A stretch of 53,625 nucleotides of DNA from JARRON01 sp037383845 (GCA_037383845.1 JARRON010000028.1:1-53625), one strand, 5' to 3'; positions 33,939-43,162 are shown, numbered from the stretch's first letter. Notes: generated by a model from the letters alone, not told the origin. Program-made: numbers and translations.

Positions 33939-35108
33939 CTAGATGACGTCGCCCAGCGAAATCCCGACGCCGATGCGGTTGGTGTATTCGTTGTAGTAGA
34001 TCAGCCCGTCTCCGTAGCCGCTGAACCACTGGCAGTAAAGCCTTAGCCCGCCCCAGACGGGATAGCTGTAGGTGAGCTCAACAGAGCCCCTGTTCTCGCC
34101 GCCGCCCTTGAGATTGTTGCGCACGTTGGTGAAGAAGCGGTGATCCCCCGGCGCCCAGGCAACGCTGTAATCGGCATAGCCGAGCCAGCGCTCGATGTTC
34201 GGGTTGTCATCATCTTCTTCATCCTCGGGGAAACGGTACCAGGGCTTCACCCGGAAGGACACGTTCCCCTTCTCGAACAGGAAAGAGGCAAACAGGCGAT
34301 TCCAGCTGCGGGACAGCGGCTCGTCCCTGCCGTTGGACTGGTGGGACAGTCCGATGGTGTTCAGGGTGTTCCGGAACCCCAGGATCTCCCAGTCGTTCTC
34401 GAACCTGACGAAAAACTCCGGCTCGTAATTCGTTTCCCGGAAGGGCGCGGACACGTCACTGGCGTAGACCTGCCACCAGGAGCGGGCGGTGAACGCGAAA
34501 TACGCGTCGCCGTTGCCCCTCAGCATGCCGTACCAGATGGGCACCTTCATGCTGAGCTGAAATATGGCCTCGTACTCCTTGAACTTCGCCGATTCCCCCT
34601 CGCCTATTTCCGCGTAAAGATCGGGGTAGAACCGGGAGTCGAAACTGGTGTTGTAGGAATAGGGAATGATGAAGTTCGGGCGGTGGGGAAGGAGCGTCCA
34701 TGGGCGGCCCTCCACGGAGCGTTCCTGCTCCAGGCGCCGGGTCACCACGGGCGTGCCTTCTTCGACAAGAACCGGTATCTGCTCCGGCTCGCCCACCCGC
34801 GCCGTCTCCTGAAGCCGGCAGTATTCCCTGATTTCGCCAACGCTCACGCTGTCGGGCGCCGTCAGGATCTCTTCGGCCATGCAGGCTTCCAGGCCAGACT
34901 CCGGCCCCTGGGCGGAAGCCAGCTGCAGGGGCACGACGGCCATGAGCGCCGGAAGCCATCCCGCCGGCCGGAGACGAGCGCTCCCCGTGGTCCGGGTCGC
35001 CGTCGGGCCCGGAGGCTCCGGGGCGGTTTTGCGCCTGGAAGCCGTGGGCAGCCTGCGCCACGCCCAGGCCGCACACGTCCGTCGGACGTCGCCGGCTCCG
35101 CGTCTCAC
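33939..35108 (-). CDS. pldA: Outer-membrane phospholipase A1 (OMPLA)
   Basis: A 389-residue beta-barrel outer-membrane enzyme that hydrolyses phospholipid acyl esters. The catalytic His-Ser-Asn triad is visible in GLSHQSNGRDEPLSRSWNR (H, S, and N after RSW). It ends in barrel strands (YNEYTNRIGVGISLGDVI). The hydrophobic signal segment (GWLPALMAVVPLQLASA) begins only near residue 48, after a long Arg/Pro-rich stretch with no start codon closer than GTG 35108 except the ATG inside the signal. The real start is therefore uncertain. It is well separated (about 65 bp) from the glycosyltransferase gene and 119 bp from glmS. Confidence 0.88.
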   Translation of the reverse strand: MRRGAGDVRRTCAAWAWRRLPTASRRKTAPEPPGPTATRTTGSARLRPAGWLPALMAVVPLQLASAQGPESGLEACMAEEILTAPDSVSVGEIREYCRLQETARVGEPEQIPVLVEEGTPVVTRRLEQERSVEGRPWTLLPHRPNFIIPYSYNTSFDSRFYPDLYAEIGEGESAKFKEYEAIFQLSMKVPIWYGMLRGNGDAYFAFTARSWWQVYASDVSAPFRETNYEPEFFVRFENDWEILGFRNTLNTIGLSHQSNGRDEPLSRSWNRLFASFLFEKGNVSFRVKPWYRFPEDEEDDDNPNIERWLGYADYSVAWAPGDHRFFTNVRNNLKGGGENRGSVELTYSYPVWGGLRLYCQWFSGYGDGLIYYNEYTNRIGVGISLGDVI

Positions 35109-35227
35109 GTGAATATGCCTCCCGAGGCCCTTTCCGAACGGGGGCGCAATGCTACACCGGAGCAGCGCCTCGCCTCCATGCTCCCCGGCCCGTGATGTTC
35201 GGTTCCGGGGAGACGCGGGCGGGAGCC

Positions 35228-37060
35228 CTATTCCACCGTCACGGACTTGGCCAGGTTCCTTGGCTGGTCGACGTCCGTGCCCTTCAGCACGGCCACGTGG
35301 TAGGCCAGCAGCTGCAGAGGTACCGTGTAGACGACAGCCGCAATGAGCCGGTCCGCGTGGGGCATGTCGATGACCTTGATGCCTTCCTCGGGCTGGATCC
35401 CGGTATCACGGTCGGCGAAGACGTAGAGCTGCCCCCCTCGGGCGCGAACGACCTGCATGTTCGACTTCAGCTTGTCCAGGAGCTCGTTGTTGGGGGCCAC
35501 CACGATGACGGGCATGTCCTCGTCGATCAGCGCCAGGGGGCCGTGCTTGAGCTCGCCGGCGGCGTAGGCCTCCGCGTGGATGTAGGAGATCTCCTTGAGC
35601 TTCAGGGCGCCTTCCATGGCCACGGGCCACATTGGGCCCCGGCCCAGGAAAAGGGTGTGGTGCTTCTCGGCGAAGTCCTCCGCCAGTTCCCGCAGGCCGT
35701 CGTTCATGTGCAGGGCCTCTTCCACGGCCGCCGCGGCGTGCAGCACGTGCGGAACCAGCTCAGCTTCCCGCGCCTCGGTCATGTCCCGCTGGCGGGCGAG
35801 CATCAGGGTCACCAGCAGCATGGACAGAAGCTGGGTAGTGAACGCCTTGGTGCTGGCCACCCCGATCTCGGGGCCGGCCTGGGTCATCATCACCAGGTCG
35901 GATTCCCGCACCATGGAGCTGTGGGCGCTGTTGCAGATGGTCAGCGAGCCCAGGTATCCCGCCTGCTTTGCGATCCGGAGCGCCTCCAGGGTGTCCGCGG
36001 TTTCGCCGGACTGGGACAGGGTCAGAAAGAGCGTGTTGGGAGGCACGACGACCTGCCGGTAGCGGTACTCGCTGGCGATCTCGACCTGGCAGGTGATGCC
36101 GGCGATGGATTCCAGCCAGTATTTCCCGACACAGCCGGCGTGGTAGCTGGTCCCGCAGGCGACGATGTGTACGTGCTCCACGCGGGCGAGCATCTCGGCG
36201 GCCTGTGGCCCCAGGGAGTCGGTCACGACACGGTTGTTCTCTATGCGCCCGTACAGCGTGTTCGCCAGCGCGCTGGGCTGCTCGAAGATCTCCTTCAGCA
36301 TGAAATGCCGGTAAGGACCCTTCTCCGCCGAATCGCTTGTCCACTGGGTCTCGTGGACCTTCCGCTCTACCGGATCCCCGTCCACGGTGAAGATCTTCAC
36401 GCCCTCCCGGGTGATCTCCGCCAGGTCGCCCTGTTCCAGGTAAATGAAGCGCTGGGTCACCGGAAGCAGGGCCGGCACGCCGGAAGCCACGAAGTTCTCG
36501 CCGATTCCCAGGCCGATGACGAGTGGGCTGGCGACCCGGCTGACCACGATCCGGTCCGGGTCGTGGGCGTCGAAGACAAGGAGCGCGAAGGCGCCCGTGA
36601 AACGCGCCACGGCCCGGCGTACCGCCTCCGGCAGGTCGAGGCCCTGCTTGAGGAAGTCGTGTACCAGGTGCGCCGCCACCTCAGTATCGGTCTCGGACTT
36701 GAACTCGTAGCCCTTCGCCTCGAGTTCCGCCTTGATCTCCGCGTAGTTCTCGATAATGCCGTTGTGAATCACCGCGACACGGTCGCCGGACAGGTGCGGG
36801 TGGGCGTTGGCCTCGGTCACGCCTCCGTGGGTGGCCCAGCGGGTATGGGCGACGCCCAGCTGTCCCTCCAGGGGGCTCGCCTTCAGCCTGGCATCCAGTT
36901 CGGCCACCTTGCCGACGGTCCGGCACAGGCCGATGGTCTGGTCGGCCTGGAGCACGGCGACACCGGCGGAGTCATAGCCGCGGTACTCGAGCCTCCGCAG
37001 CCCCTCCACCAGTATCGGCACGATGTTGCGCTCGCCAATGGCGCCTACGATTCCGCACAT
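35228..37060 (-). CDS. glmS: Glutamine-fructose-6-phosphate aminotransferase (isomerizing)
   Basis: A 610-residue enzyme that makes glucosamine-6-phosphate from fructose-6-phosphate and glutamine, the first step to UDP-GlcNAc. The N-terminal glutaminase begins with the catalytic Cys (MCGIVGAIGERNIVPILVEG). HTRWATHGGVTEANAHPH and the two SIS domains (IVACGTSYHAGCVGKYW; FLTLSQSGETADTLEALR) are visible, and it ends PRNLAKSVTVE as is typical. It lies 86 nt downstream of glmU; I see no glmS ribozyme motif. Confidence 0.97.
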   Translation of the reverse strand: MCGIVGAIGERNIVPILVEGLRRLEYRGYDSAGVAVLQADQTIGLCRTVGKVAELDARLKASPLEGQLGVAHTRWATHGGVTEANAHPHLSGDRVAVIHNGIIENYAEIKAELEAKGYEFKSETDTEVAAHLVHDFLKQGLDLPEAVRRAVARFTGAFALLVFDAHDPDRIVVSRVASPLVIGLGIGENFVASGVPALLPVTQRFIYLEQGDLAEITREGVKIFTVDGDPVERKVHETQWTSDSAEKGPYRHFMLKEIFEQPSALANTLYGRIENNRVVTDSLGPQAAEMLARVEHVHIVACGTSYHAGCVGKYWLESIAGITCQVEIASEYRYRQVVVPPNTLFLTLSQSGETADTLEALRIAKQAGYLGSLTICNSAHSSMVRESDLVMMTQAGPEIGVASTKAFTTQLLSMLLVTLMLARQRDMTEAREAELVPHVLHAAAAVEEALHMNDGLRELAEDFAEKHHTLFLGRGPMWPVAMEGALKLKEISYIHAEAYAAGELKHGPLALIDEDMPVIVVAPNNELLDKLKSNMQVVRARGGQLYVFADRDTGIQPEEGIKVIDMPHADRLIAAVVYTVPLQLLAYHVAVLKGTDVDQPRNLAKSVTVE

Positions 37061-37146
37061 TCGGAGATTCCCGTTAAGTTTCGCCCTTACAGGTCACTGC
37101 GCCGGAGCTTGCCCCAGCCGGCCGCCAGGAGGCGGTGACCTGCGTC

Positions 37147-38514
37147 TCAGTCCGTTTTCTTCACCGGGCGCTTCCAGCCCTTCACCGTCACCTGCCGACC
37201 GCGGGCCACGGTCAGCTGGCCCGGCGGCGCTTCCCTGGAGATGGTGGAGCCGGCGGCGATGGTCGCCCCCTCTCCCACCGTCACCGGCGCCACCAGCGCG
37301 GTGTTGGAGCCGATGAACGCGCCATCGCCGATGACGGTGCGATGCTTGTTGGCGCCGTCGTAGTTGCAGGTGATGGTGCCGGCGCCCACGTTGACCCCCT
37401 GCCCGACCTCGGCGTCGCCGACGTAGCTGAGGTGATTGACCTTGCTGCCCTGGCCGATCCGGCTCTTCTTGGTCTCGACGAAGTTGCCGACCTTGACGCC
37501 TTCCCCCAGCACGGTGGCCGGGCGGATACGCGCGAAAGGACCCCCCTCGCAGCCGGGCCCGATGTCCGCACCGTCGATCATGGTGTTGGGAAGGATACGG
37601 CAGCCCGGCCCGATGCGGCTGTCCCGGATCCACGCATTGGGGCCCACGCTGACGTCGTCTCCCAGTTCCACCTTGCCCTCGAATACGGCGTTCACGTCGA
37701 TGAACACATCGCGCCCGCAGGACAGCCGCCCGCGGACGTCGATCCGCCCCGGATCCGCCAGGGTGACCCCGCCTGCCATGAGGTCTTCAGCGACATGCAG
37801 CCGGAGGGCGGCTTCCAGCATGGCAAGCTGGGCCCGGTCGTTGATGCCCAGTACCTCGGTGACGGACGGGGCGGCCCTGGCCTGTACCGGCACACCCTCC
37901 GCCACCGCCCTGGCAACCACGTCGGTCAGGTAGTACTCGCCCTGTGCGTTGTCGTTGGACAGCCCCGACAGCCAGTGCCGCAATCGGCCCGCGGGTGCCG
38001 CCAGGATGCCGGTGTTGACCTCGCGGATTTCCAGTTCGCCGGCCGAGGCGTCCTTCTGCTCGACGATCCGGTGCACCCGCCCGTCGCCGTCCCGCACGAT
38101 GCGTCCGTAGCCTGCCGGCGTATCCAGGATCACCGAAAGCAGCGCCAGCTGCCCGGCGGCCGCCGCCTCCACCAGGGGCTGCAGGGTTGCGGGCTCGATC
38201 AGCGGCACGTCCCCGTACAGCACCAGCACGACAGCGTCGTCCGGCACGCCGGGCATGGCCTGTGCGACCGCGTGTCCCGTGCCGAGCTGCTCCGCCTGCA
38301 GGACCCAGTCCACCGGCGCGCCGGGAAAGGCCGCAGGCACCGCGTCACCCCCGTGGCCGTAGACCACGTGGGTGGCGTGCGCGCCCAGCCCGTCGGCTCT
38401 CTCAAGCACGTGGGCCAGGAGCGGACGTCCGGCCAGCGGCTGCAGGACTTTGGGGCGCGCCGATTTCATGCGGGTGCCCTGGCCGGCCGCGAGGATGATG
38501 ACGTGTAGCTCCAT
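37147..38514 (-). CDS. glmU: Bifunctional UDP-GlcNAc pyrophosphorylase / glucosamine-1-P acetyltransferase
   Basis: A 455-residue cytosolic enzyme performing the last two steps of UDP-GlcNAc synthesis. The N-terminal nucleotidyltransferase has VIILAAGQGTRMKSARPKVLQ. The C-terminal left-handed beta-helix acetyltransferase includes GVTLADPGRIDVRGRLSCG, GEGVKVGNFVETKKSRIGQ and NHLSYVGDAEVGQGVNVGAG. ATG 38514 is the canonical start; the frame extends to 38568. It is paired with glmS. In many relatives it directly follows atpC, but here about 7 kb of accessory genes intervene. Confidence 0.97.
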   Translation of the reverse strand: MELHVIILAAGQGTRMKSARPKVLQPLAGRPLLAHVLERADGLGAHATHVVYGHGGDAVPAAFPGAPVDWVLQAEQLGTGHAVAQAMPGVPDDAVVLVLYGDVPLIEPATLQPLVEAAAAGQLALLSVILDTPAGYGRIVRDGDGRVHRIVEQKDASAGELEIREVNTGILAAPAGRLRHWLSGLSNDNAQGEYYLTDVVARAVAEGVPVQARAAPSVTEVLGINDRAQLAMLEAALRLHVAEDLMAGGVTLADPGRIDVRGRLSCGRDVFIDVNAVFEGKVELGDDVSVGPNAWIRDSRIGPGCRILPNTMIDGADIGPGCEGGPFARIRPATVLGEGVKVGNFVETKKSRIGQGSKVNHLSYVGDAEVGQGVNVGAGTITCNYDGANKHRTVIGDGAFIGSNTALVAPVTVGEGATIAAGSTISREAPPGQLTVARGRQVTVKGWKRPVKKTD

Positions 38515-38599
38515 GTCCTTCAGGGGATCCGTTCGCGAATGGCGCGCAGATGATAGCGCGGCGCGCACAGGACCGCAGGACGCAGGTCACACGCCGCTG

Positions 38600-38833
38600 T
38601 CAGACGTGATCGGTGAGCCCGCGCTCGCCTTCCTGCCGCGCGCAGTGGGCGCCACAGTAGAACGTTCCTTCGGCCTCGACGCCATGGCCGACGATCCTGA
38701 CGCCGCAGCGCTCACAGATCGGAGCCATCCGGTGGATGGCGCATTCGAAGCAGTCACAGGTGTGGGTGACGCCCGCTGCGACCACCTGGAAGGCCATCTC
38801 GTAGTCGTTGCCGCAGACTTCGCACCTGGCCAT
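38600..38833 (-). CDS. Small Cys-rich putative zinc-binding protein
   Basis: A 77-residue protein with nine cysteines: C4-x2-C7, C26, C28-x2-C31, C40-x2-C43 and C60-x3-C64, plus several His. The pattern (CEVCGNDY near the start, CFECAIH in the middle, CERCG, then FYCGAHCARQEG) suggests two or more zinc-finger or metallothionein-like sites. Similar small proteins are sometimes annotated as prokaryotic metallothionein; I cannot confirm that. ATG 38833 has GGAGAG upstream. Function unknown, possibly metal handling. Confidence 0.75.
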   Translation of the reverse strand: MARCEVCGNDYEMAFQVVAAGVTHTCDCFECAIHRMAPICERCGVRIVGHGVEAEGTFYCGAHCARQEGERGLTDHV

Positions 38834-38961
38834 GAGGACTCTCCCCGGCGCAGCAGCGCCGCTTGCCGTGCCGGGCCCGGACCCGTGCAGGCGGCCGGGC
38901 CACCTGTCAACAAGCGTAGCCGTCGCCGGCTGAGCGGGACGGCGGCGGGCCACCGCGGGTG

Positions 38962-39456
38962 TCAGGGGTGGAGGCGCGCCATACACACCGCGTCCGCGAA
39001 AGCGCCGTCGCGAAAAGCGTAGTCCCTGTGGAGGCCCTCCCGCTGGAAGCCCGCCTTTTCATACAACGCGATGGCGGCGGCGTTGTCCGCGTACACGGTC
39101 AGCTCCAGCCGACGCAGGTTGAGCCAGTTGTCAGCCAGATCCACCAGGGCCTCCAGCAGTGCGCGTCCGACGCCCCGCCGATAGGACCCGGGATCTACCA
39201 CCAGACCTACCTCGGCGGCGTGGCGGCGCCTGAGCGCAGCCGGGTCGAAGTGGAGGGAGCCCATCCCCAGGAGTTGGTTTCCCGACTCGGCCAGCAGGTG
39301 GAGATTTCCCGGACCCGCCTGCTCGATGCGGCCCCGCCAGAAACCCTCCTCGGGATAGGGCATAGCGAGGGTGCCGCGGACCGAGGCTTTCGATGAAAAC
39401 AGCGCCTTCAGGGCGGCGGCGTCACCGGGCTCGGCGCGGCGGATCCGGATGTCCAT
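38962..39456 (-). CDS. GNAT family N-acetyltransferase (YhhY-like)
   Basis: A 164-residue acetyl-CoA-dependent acetyltransferase. The acetyl-CoA motif A is VVDPGSYRRGVGRALLEALVD (R-x-x-G-x-G/A as RRGVGRA). It is followed by LRRLELTVYADNAAAIALYE and KAGFQREGLHRDYAFRDG. Overall similarity to E. coli YhhY (an L-amino-acid acetyltransferase) is evident in the N-terminal PYPEEGFWRGRIE and the NWLNLRRLELTV segments. The substrate here is unproven. Confidence 0.88.
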   Translation of the reverse strand: MDIRIRRAEPGDAAALKALFSSKASVRGTLAMPYPEEGFWRGRIEQAGPGNLHLLAESGNQLLGMGSLHFDPAALRRRHAAEVGLVVDPGSYRRGVGRALLEALVDLADNWLNLRRLELTVYADNAAAIALYEKAGFQREGLHRDYAFRDGAFADAVCMARLHP

Positions 39457-39710
39457 GGGGCCTCCTCGGGCAGGGGTGCGGTCCGTCGGTTGCCCCCGGC
39501 AGGACCTTCAGTATCCCAGGCTAACCTGGTGCGGCGGCGACGAACAGTCAACGCATGGCCGCGAGCGCCAGCGCCTCACTGTGGAAAGTGTTTTGTATAC
39601 TCCATGCATATAGGCGCAATAAGCCGTTAACTCAGATGCTTAGACCGAATGACGGGAGGCGCCGACGGGCCGCGCAGCCAGGAAATGCCGGGGGCGACCG
39701 CCCCGGGACG

Positions 39711-40718
39711 TCAGGATCCCGCGAGGCGGATTCCGAGGGCGTCCGGCTCCCGTCCGGTCTGCCACAGATCCACGATCTCCCATCGAGACGTGTCGATGAC
39801 TGCCACCTCGTTCGCGCCGCTGATGGCCACGTATGCCCGGCTGCCGTCGGGATGCACGAACACGCCGATGGGCAGGGCGGAATCGCCCAGGAGCGTCGGC
39901 TGGTACTTCGCCTCCGGATCGGCAATTTCCAGGGTCCGCACCGTTGTCCTCGACGCGGCGTCAAAGACCGACAGGGTGGCCGCCCGGGCGTTCGTGACAA
40001 GGGCGTGGGTTCCGTCGGGGGTGAAGGCAATCCGGATGGGGAAGCCGGGCGACGGCAGGGTGGCCAGCACCTCCAGCGTCCGGGCATCGGCGACGGTCAC
40101 GGTGTCGTCTCCCCGGTTGGTGACCCAGACCTCCCGGCCGTCCGGCGTGACAGCCACACCCTCGGCGCCTTTCCCGGTGCGGAGGACCCCGGTGATCTTC
40201 CCGGAGGACAGGTCCACTTTCTCCAGCGTGCCCGCGGAGATGTTGGTCACGAAGGCGGTCCCGCCCTGCGGGCTCACGGCGACCATGTGGGCGACGCCCT
40301 CGCCGACATCGATCGTCTTCAGGACCTGATCCTGCGCCGGGTCCACCAGCGCGATACGGTTGCTTCCCTCGGTGGTCACCACCAGGGTTCCGTCGGCCCG
40401 GAAGACCACGCCGTGGGGCCGGGTGTTCTCACCGAGGCTGACGGTCCTGACGGCGCCGCCGCCGGCCCAGTCGATCACCGTCAGGCTGTTTCCCTCGGTT
40501 TCCCGGTCACCGTAGTTGGTCACCACCGCCAGGCGACCGTCGGGCGATACCGCCACTTCATGGGGACCCGTGCCCGTCTCGAAGGACGCGGTCTTCTCAC
40601 CGGTGGCAAGATCCAGCGCCCACAGGGTGTGCGCGCTCTTGTTTCCCACCAGCAGGACGTCGCCGTAAGCCGGGAGCATCGCGGCCAGGGCGAGAAAAGC
40701 CATGAAATATCGCTTCAT
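39711..40718 (-). CDS. Secreted YVTN-type beta-propeller protein
   Basis: A 335-residue protein with a signal peptide (YFMAFLALAAMLPAYG, cut near residue 19). It has about seven blades of the form HEVAVSPDGRLAVVTN, KGAEGVAVTPDGREVWVTN and IRIAFTPDGTHALVTN. Such propellers bind proteins or redox partners in the periplasm; some sit beside metal or quinoprotein systems. No partner gene is obvious here. A GC-rich hairpin (CCGGGGGCG/CGCCCCGG, 39688-39706) just after the stop could act as a weak terminator. The 39457-39710 spacer contains a small AT-rich island (about 39580-39640) but no gene I can support. Confidence 0.87.
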   Translation of the reverse strand: MKRYFMAFLALAAMLPAYGDVLLVGNKSAHTLWALDLATGEKTASFETGTGPHEVAVSPDGRLAVVTNYGDRETEGNSLTVIDWAGGGAVRTVSLGENTRPHGVVFRADGTLVVTTEGSNRIALVDPAQDQVLKTIDVGEGVAHMVAVSPQGGTAFVTNISAGTLEKVDLSSGKITGVLRTGKGAEGVAVTPDGREVWVTNRGDDTVTVADARTLEVLATLPSPGFPIRIAFTPDGTHALVTNARAATLSVFDAASRTTVRTLEIADPEAKYQPTLLGDSALPIGVFVHPDGSRAYVAISGANEVAVIDTSRWEIVDLWQTGREPDALGIRLAGS

Positions 40719-40776
40719 TCTTACTGCCTCCCGGGCGGCCGCCGGCGGACCGCCCTCTTATGAATCCGACCCCGGA

Positions 40777-41457
40777 CTAACGGACGATCCGCAGCATTTC
40801 GCAGGCGCCACGCTGGAACTCGTAGGGCACGCGGCGCACCTGCAGGGTGAACCCGTCCTCTGCCAGCCGCTCGGTGGCTTCCCCCAGCGCCGGCGACAGC
40901 TCCCCCTCCAGGGTGACCAGGGGGAACACCCGCACTTCCCTGGCCACACGCAGCATCTCCCGCAGGGCCGCCACATGAAAGTCCGCCGACAACCTGTCGG
41001 CGTACAGGAACAGAAAGTGGGACGACAGAGCCAGGTCGAAGCTGTCGGCCTCCATCGGCAGCTCCGGCAGCTCCGCCGCCAGATACCGGCCCTCTGCCCT
41101 GCCGGCCACGTAGTCTTCGAGGAAGGCCTGCATCGACGACATCCGCAGGTCCCGCAGCGCCTCCAGGGAGGGGACCGCGTCCCAGATATACGCGTCCTGC
41201 TGCCGCCGCACCTGTGCCAGCACCGTGTCGAAACCGCTCTCGATCCGCTTCCGGAGAGCGTCGGGGCTGACGGCATAAACCGGGTCCACGGACACCGCTT
41301 TGCCGCCCCGGGCCGTCAGGCCGACGTTGAAGGCCGCCGGCCCGTCCCCGCAGCCGAGGATCCGGCCGGCCAGGTCGACCTCTGTAAGGTCGAACATGGC
41401 GACGTACTCGTCGAAGGAACGCCCCCACGGGACGATGTCATCGACCCAGAATCCCAA
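40777..41457 (-). CDS. Class I SAM-dependent methyltransferase-like protein
   Basis: A 226-residue Rossmann-fold protein. The glycine-rich motif I appears as LAGRILGCGDGPAAFN, motif II as VSVDPVYA, and a post-motif region as DSFDLALSSHFLFLYADRL with ALREMLRVAREVRVFPLVTL. This matches small uncharacterised methyltransferase-like proteins; the substrate is unknown. The TTG start at 41457 has a GGGGGAA site upstream and gives MGFWVDDIVPWGRSF. It lies 58 nt upstream of the YVTN gene and may be co-transcribed with it. Confidence 0.78.
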   Translation of the reverse strand: MGFWVDDIVPWGRSFDEYVAMFDLTEVDLAGRILGCGDGPAAFNVGLTARGGKAVSVDPVYAVSPDALRKRIESGFDTVLAQVRRQQDAYIWDAVPSLEALRDLRMSSMQAFLEDYVAGRAEGRYLAAELPELPMEADSFDLALSSHFLFLYADRLSADFHVAALREMLRVAREVRVFPLVTLEGELSPALGEATERLAEDGFTLQVRRVPYEFQRGACEMLRIVR

Positions 41458-41608
41458 GCCGTGTTCCCCCTGCTGTCTTCACAGTAAGACCACGAGGTCG
41501 AAGAGACCCGCGCGGCGGCTGAAGGTTCATTCTCACCCGGCGGGTCCCGGGGTCACAACCGGCGACGCTCCTACAGGATGCGATCGCCGGCCTGGTGCCT
41601 GATGCGAA

Positions 41609-42177
41609 TCAGTCGCGGCGTTCTGCGCCCCGCGGGACACAACGCATCTCGTCAGCCCCGAATCCCCACCGGACGGTGGCCGTGCCCTGGTGCTCCCAGA
41701 ACAGTTCGTTTCGACCAAGCTGGTCGTCGCTGATTCTGATCTCGCCGTCGGGCAGCAGGTTCACCGCAACTTCTTCCTCCGTGAACCACAGCTGCCGGAA
41801 CTCCTTGTCGCAAAACGGCGGGCCTGGTCGTTGAAGCGGGGCGACCCGGATCGCTGGACTGGGAATAGCTCACAAGGCCGAAGTGCCAGCTGGTGCCGCA
41901 GGCGATGCGCCAGCCGTCACCGGGTGTCGCCGACAGTCCGGCTTTGCCCGGGACGGGTTGATCCGCGGCAGGGGCGTGTTCTCGGCACCGGGGGAACTCG
42001 AGGTGCGCACGGCCTGGCGCCAGCCAGTACGACCGCGGTGCCGCCCGGCGGCGCGCCACCAGTGGGCGGGCACGACCTCGTCCCCGCCGAAAGCGGTGAC
42101 CCGAGGGCTTCGCAGAACGCCCGCGACCCGGCGATGCCCCTGACGCCCAGGCTGACCGAGAACGCACCAGGCTCCAT
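41609..42177 (-). pseudogene. Decayed VOC gene plus an unidentified C-terminal coding fragment
   Basis: From ATG 42177 the frame encodes EPGAFSVSLGVRGIAGSRAF, closely resembling the start of the intact VOC gene at 44930 (ELGAFSISLAVKDLAVSRAF). Homology then switches frame (TAFGGDEVVPAHW against TVFGGNQEQHW) and fades, so at least one frameshift has occurred. Further down, about 41828-41609 holds an open fragment (FCDKEFRQLWFTEEEVAVNL, LLPDGEIRISDDQLGRNELF, ending at a TGA) that reads like genuine protein but does not match VOC; it is the end of some other gene, also lacking a start. GDGWRIACGTSWHFG (about 41875-41920) is in another frame. The remainder of 41458-42297 shows no intact gene. Confidence 0.6.
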
Positions 42178-42297
42178 ATCACTCCCTTCCTGCGTGGATC
42201 GGCAAGCCGGACACCCGCCGGGCCCGCATCCTGTCGGGCAGCGATGACCACGCGTGTTGGCTGGGGCCTGTGCCGCTTCCCAAGGCCACACGGCTCC

Positions 42298-43110
42298 TTA
42301 CCGCCGTCCATCCCTCAGCAAGGCGGCGAGATGACCCGCCACGACGTCGGGTGCCTGCAGATGTAGCCAGTGCCCGTAGTCGGTCAGGTGGACGGCCTCG
42401 ACCCCGAACCGGTCCGCGATGCGGGCGGGGATGTACGGGTCCTGGTCACCCCAAACGACCCGGGCCGGGATGTTTTCGAGCGCGGCGAGCAACCGGTCCT
42501 CCCAGGGGTCGAAGACCTCTGCGGGCCTCGCATGGGAACGGTACCAGCGCAGCACAGTGGCTTTCATGGTCCGGTGCATCCGGTCATAGGCCGCATCGAC
42601 GACCTCCAGCGGGACGCCGGGCGCCTGAAGCGCCATCTCCCGCCTGAGGAGCCAGCGGGAGGTCAGGAGCATCGCCAGCTCGCCAAGCAGCGGCGTCTGC
42701 CAGATCCTCGCCCAGCTATGCCAGGCGTAGTCCCGGTGAAAGACGGTGTTGAGGATAAAGACCGAGCGGACCTTCTCCGGGTAGCAGGCCACCCAGGGAA
42801 GCAGCCACGGCCCGCCGAAGTCGTGGACGATAACGTGAACGGGCGTGTCGATCCCCGCTGCACCGAGGAACTCGTCCCAGAACCGGGCCATGGTCTCGGG
42901 ACTGGCCTCGACCTCCGACGGCAGCGGTTGCGAGTCACCGAAGCCGGGGAAATCGGGCGCAATCAGCCGGTATCCCTCGCTGAGTTCCGCGAAGAGCGGC
43001 TCCCACGAATGGCGCGAATCCGGGTTGCCGTGCATGCAGAAAATGGGCTCCCCCTGGCCCCGGTCGGTGTAGGCGACAGTCGTGCCCAGCGCGGTGACCT
43101 TCTTTGTCAT
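42298..43110 (-). CDS. Alpha/beta hydrolase, haloalkane dehalogenase / epoxide hydrolase type
   Basis: A 270-residue alpha/beta hydrolase. The oxyanion motif is IFCMHGNPDS. The nucleophile elbow reads VIVHDFGGPW, so the nucleophile is Asp97 rather than Ser, as in haloalkane dehalogenases and epoxide hydrolases. The acid is in VVWGDQDPYIP and the catalytic His in YGHWLHLQAPD. The substrate is unknown. ATG 43110 is chosen from the HGNP spacing; the frame is open to 43413 by GC bias. It is part of the small-gene block with GFA, NTF2-like, EcsC and VOC genes, all leftward. Confidence 0.87.
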   Translation of the reverse strand: MTKKVTALGTTVAYTDRGQGEPIFCMHGNPDSRHSWEPLFAELSEGYRLIAPDFPGFGDSQPLPSEVEASPETMARFWDEFLGAAGIDTPVHVIVHDFGGPWLLPWVACYPEKVRSVFILNTVFHRDYAWHSWARIWQTPLLGELAMLLTSRWLLRREMALQAPGVPLEVVDAAYDRMHRTMKATVLRWYRSHARPAEVFDPWEDRLLAALENIPARVVWGDQDPYIPARIADRFGVEAVHLTDYGHWLHLQAPDVVAGHLAALLRDGRR

Positions 43111-43162
43111 GCAAGCCCCCCTTACACGTTCCCCTCGGCGCTCGCCGGAGCCGCGGCGACGA

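Noticed and set aside
36960..37146. glmS ribozyme or riboswitch between glmU and glmS
   Set aside because: The 86-nt spacer is too short and shows no ribozyme core; such ribozymes are mainly from Gram-positive bacteria.
39570..39610. TATACT at 39596-39601 as a + strand promoter
   Set aside because: No -35 box at suitable spacing and no + strand gene follows.
41652..42311. A 219-codon minus-strand frame
   Set aside because: It mixes out-of-frame VOC sequence with fragments in other frames, so it is a by-product of a decayed locus.
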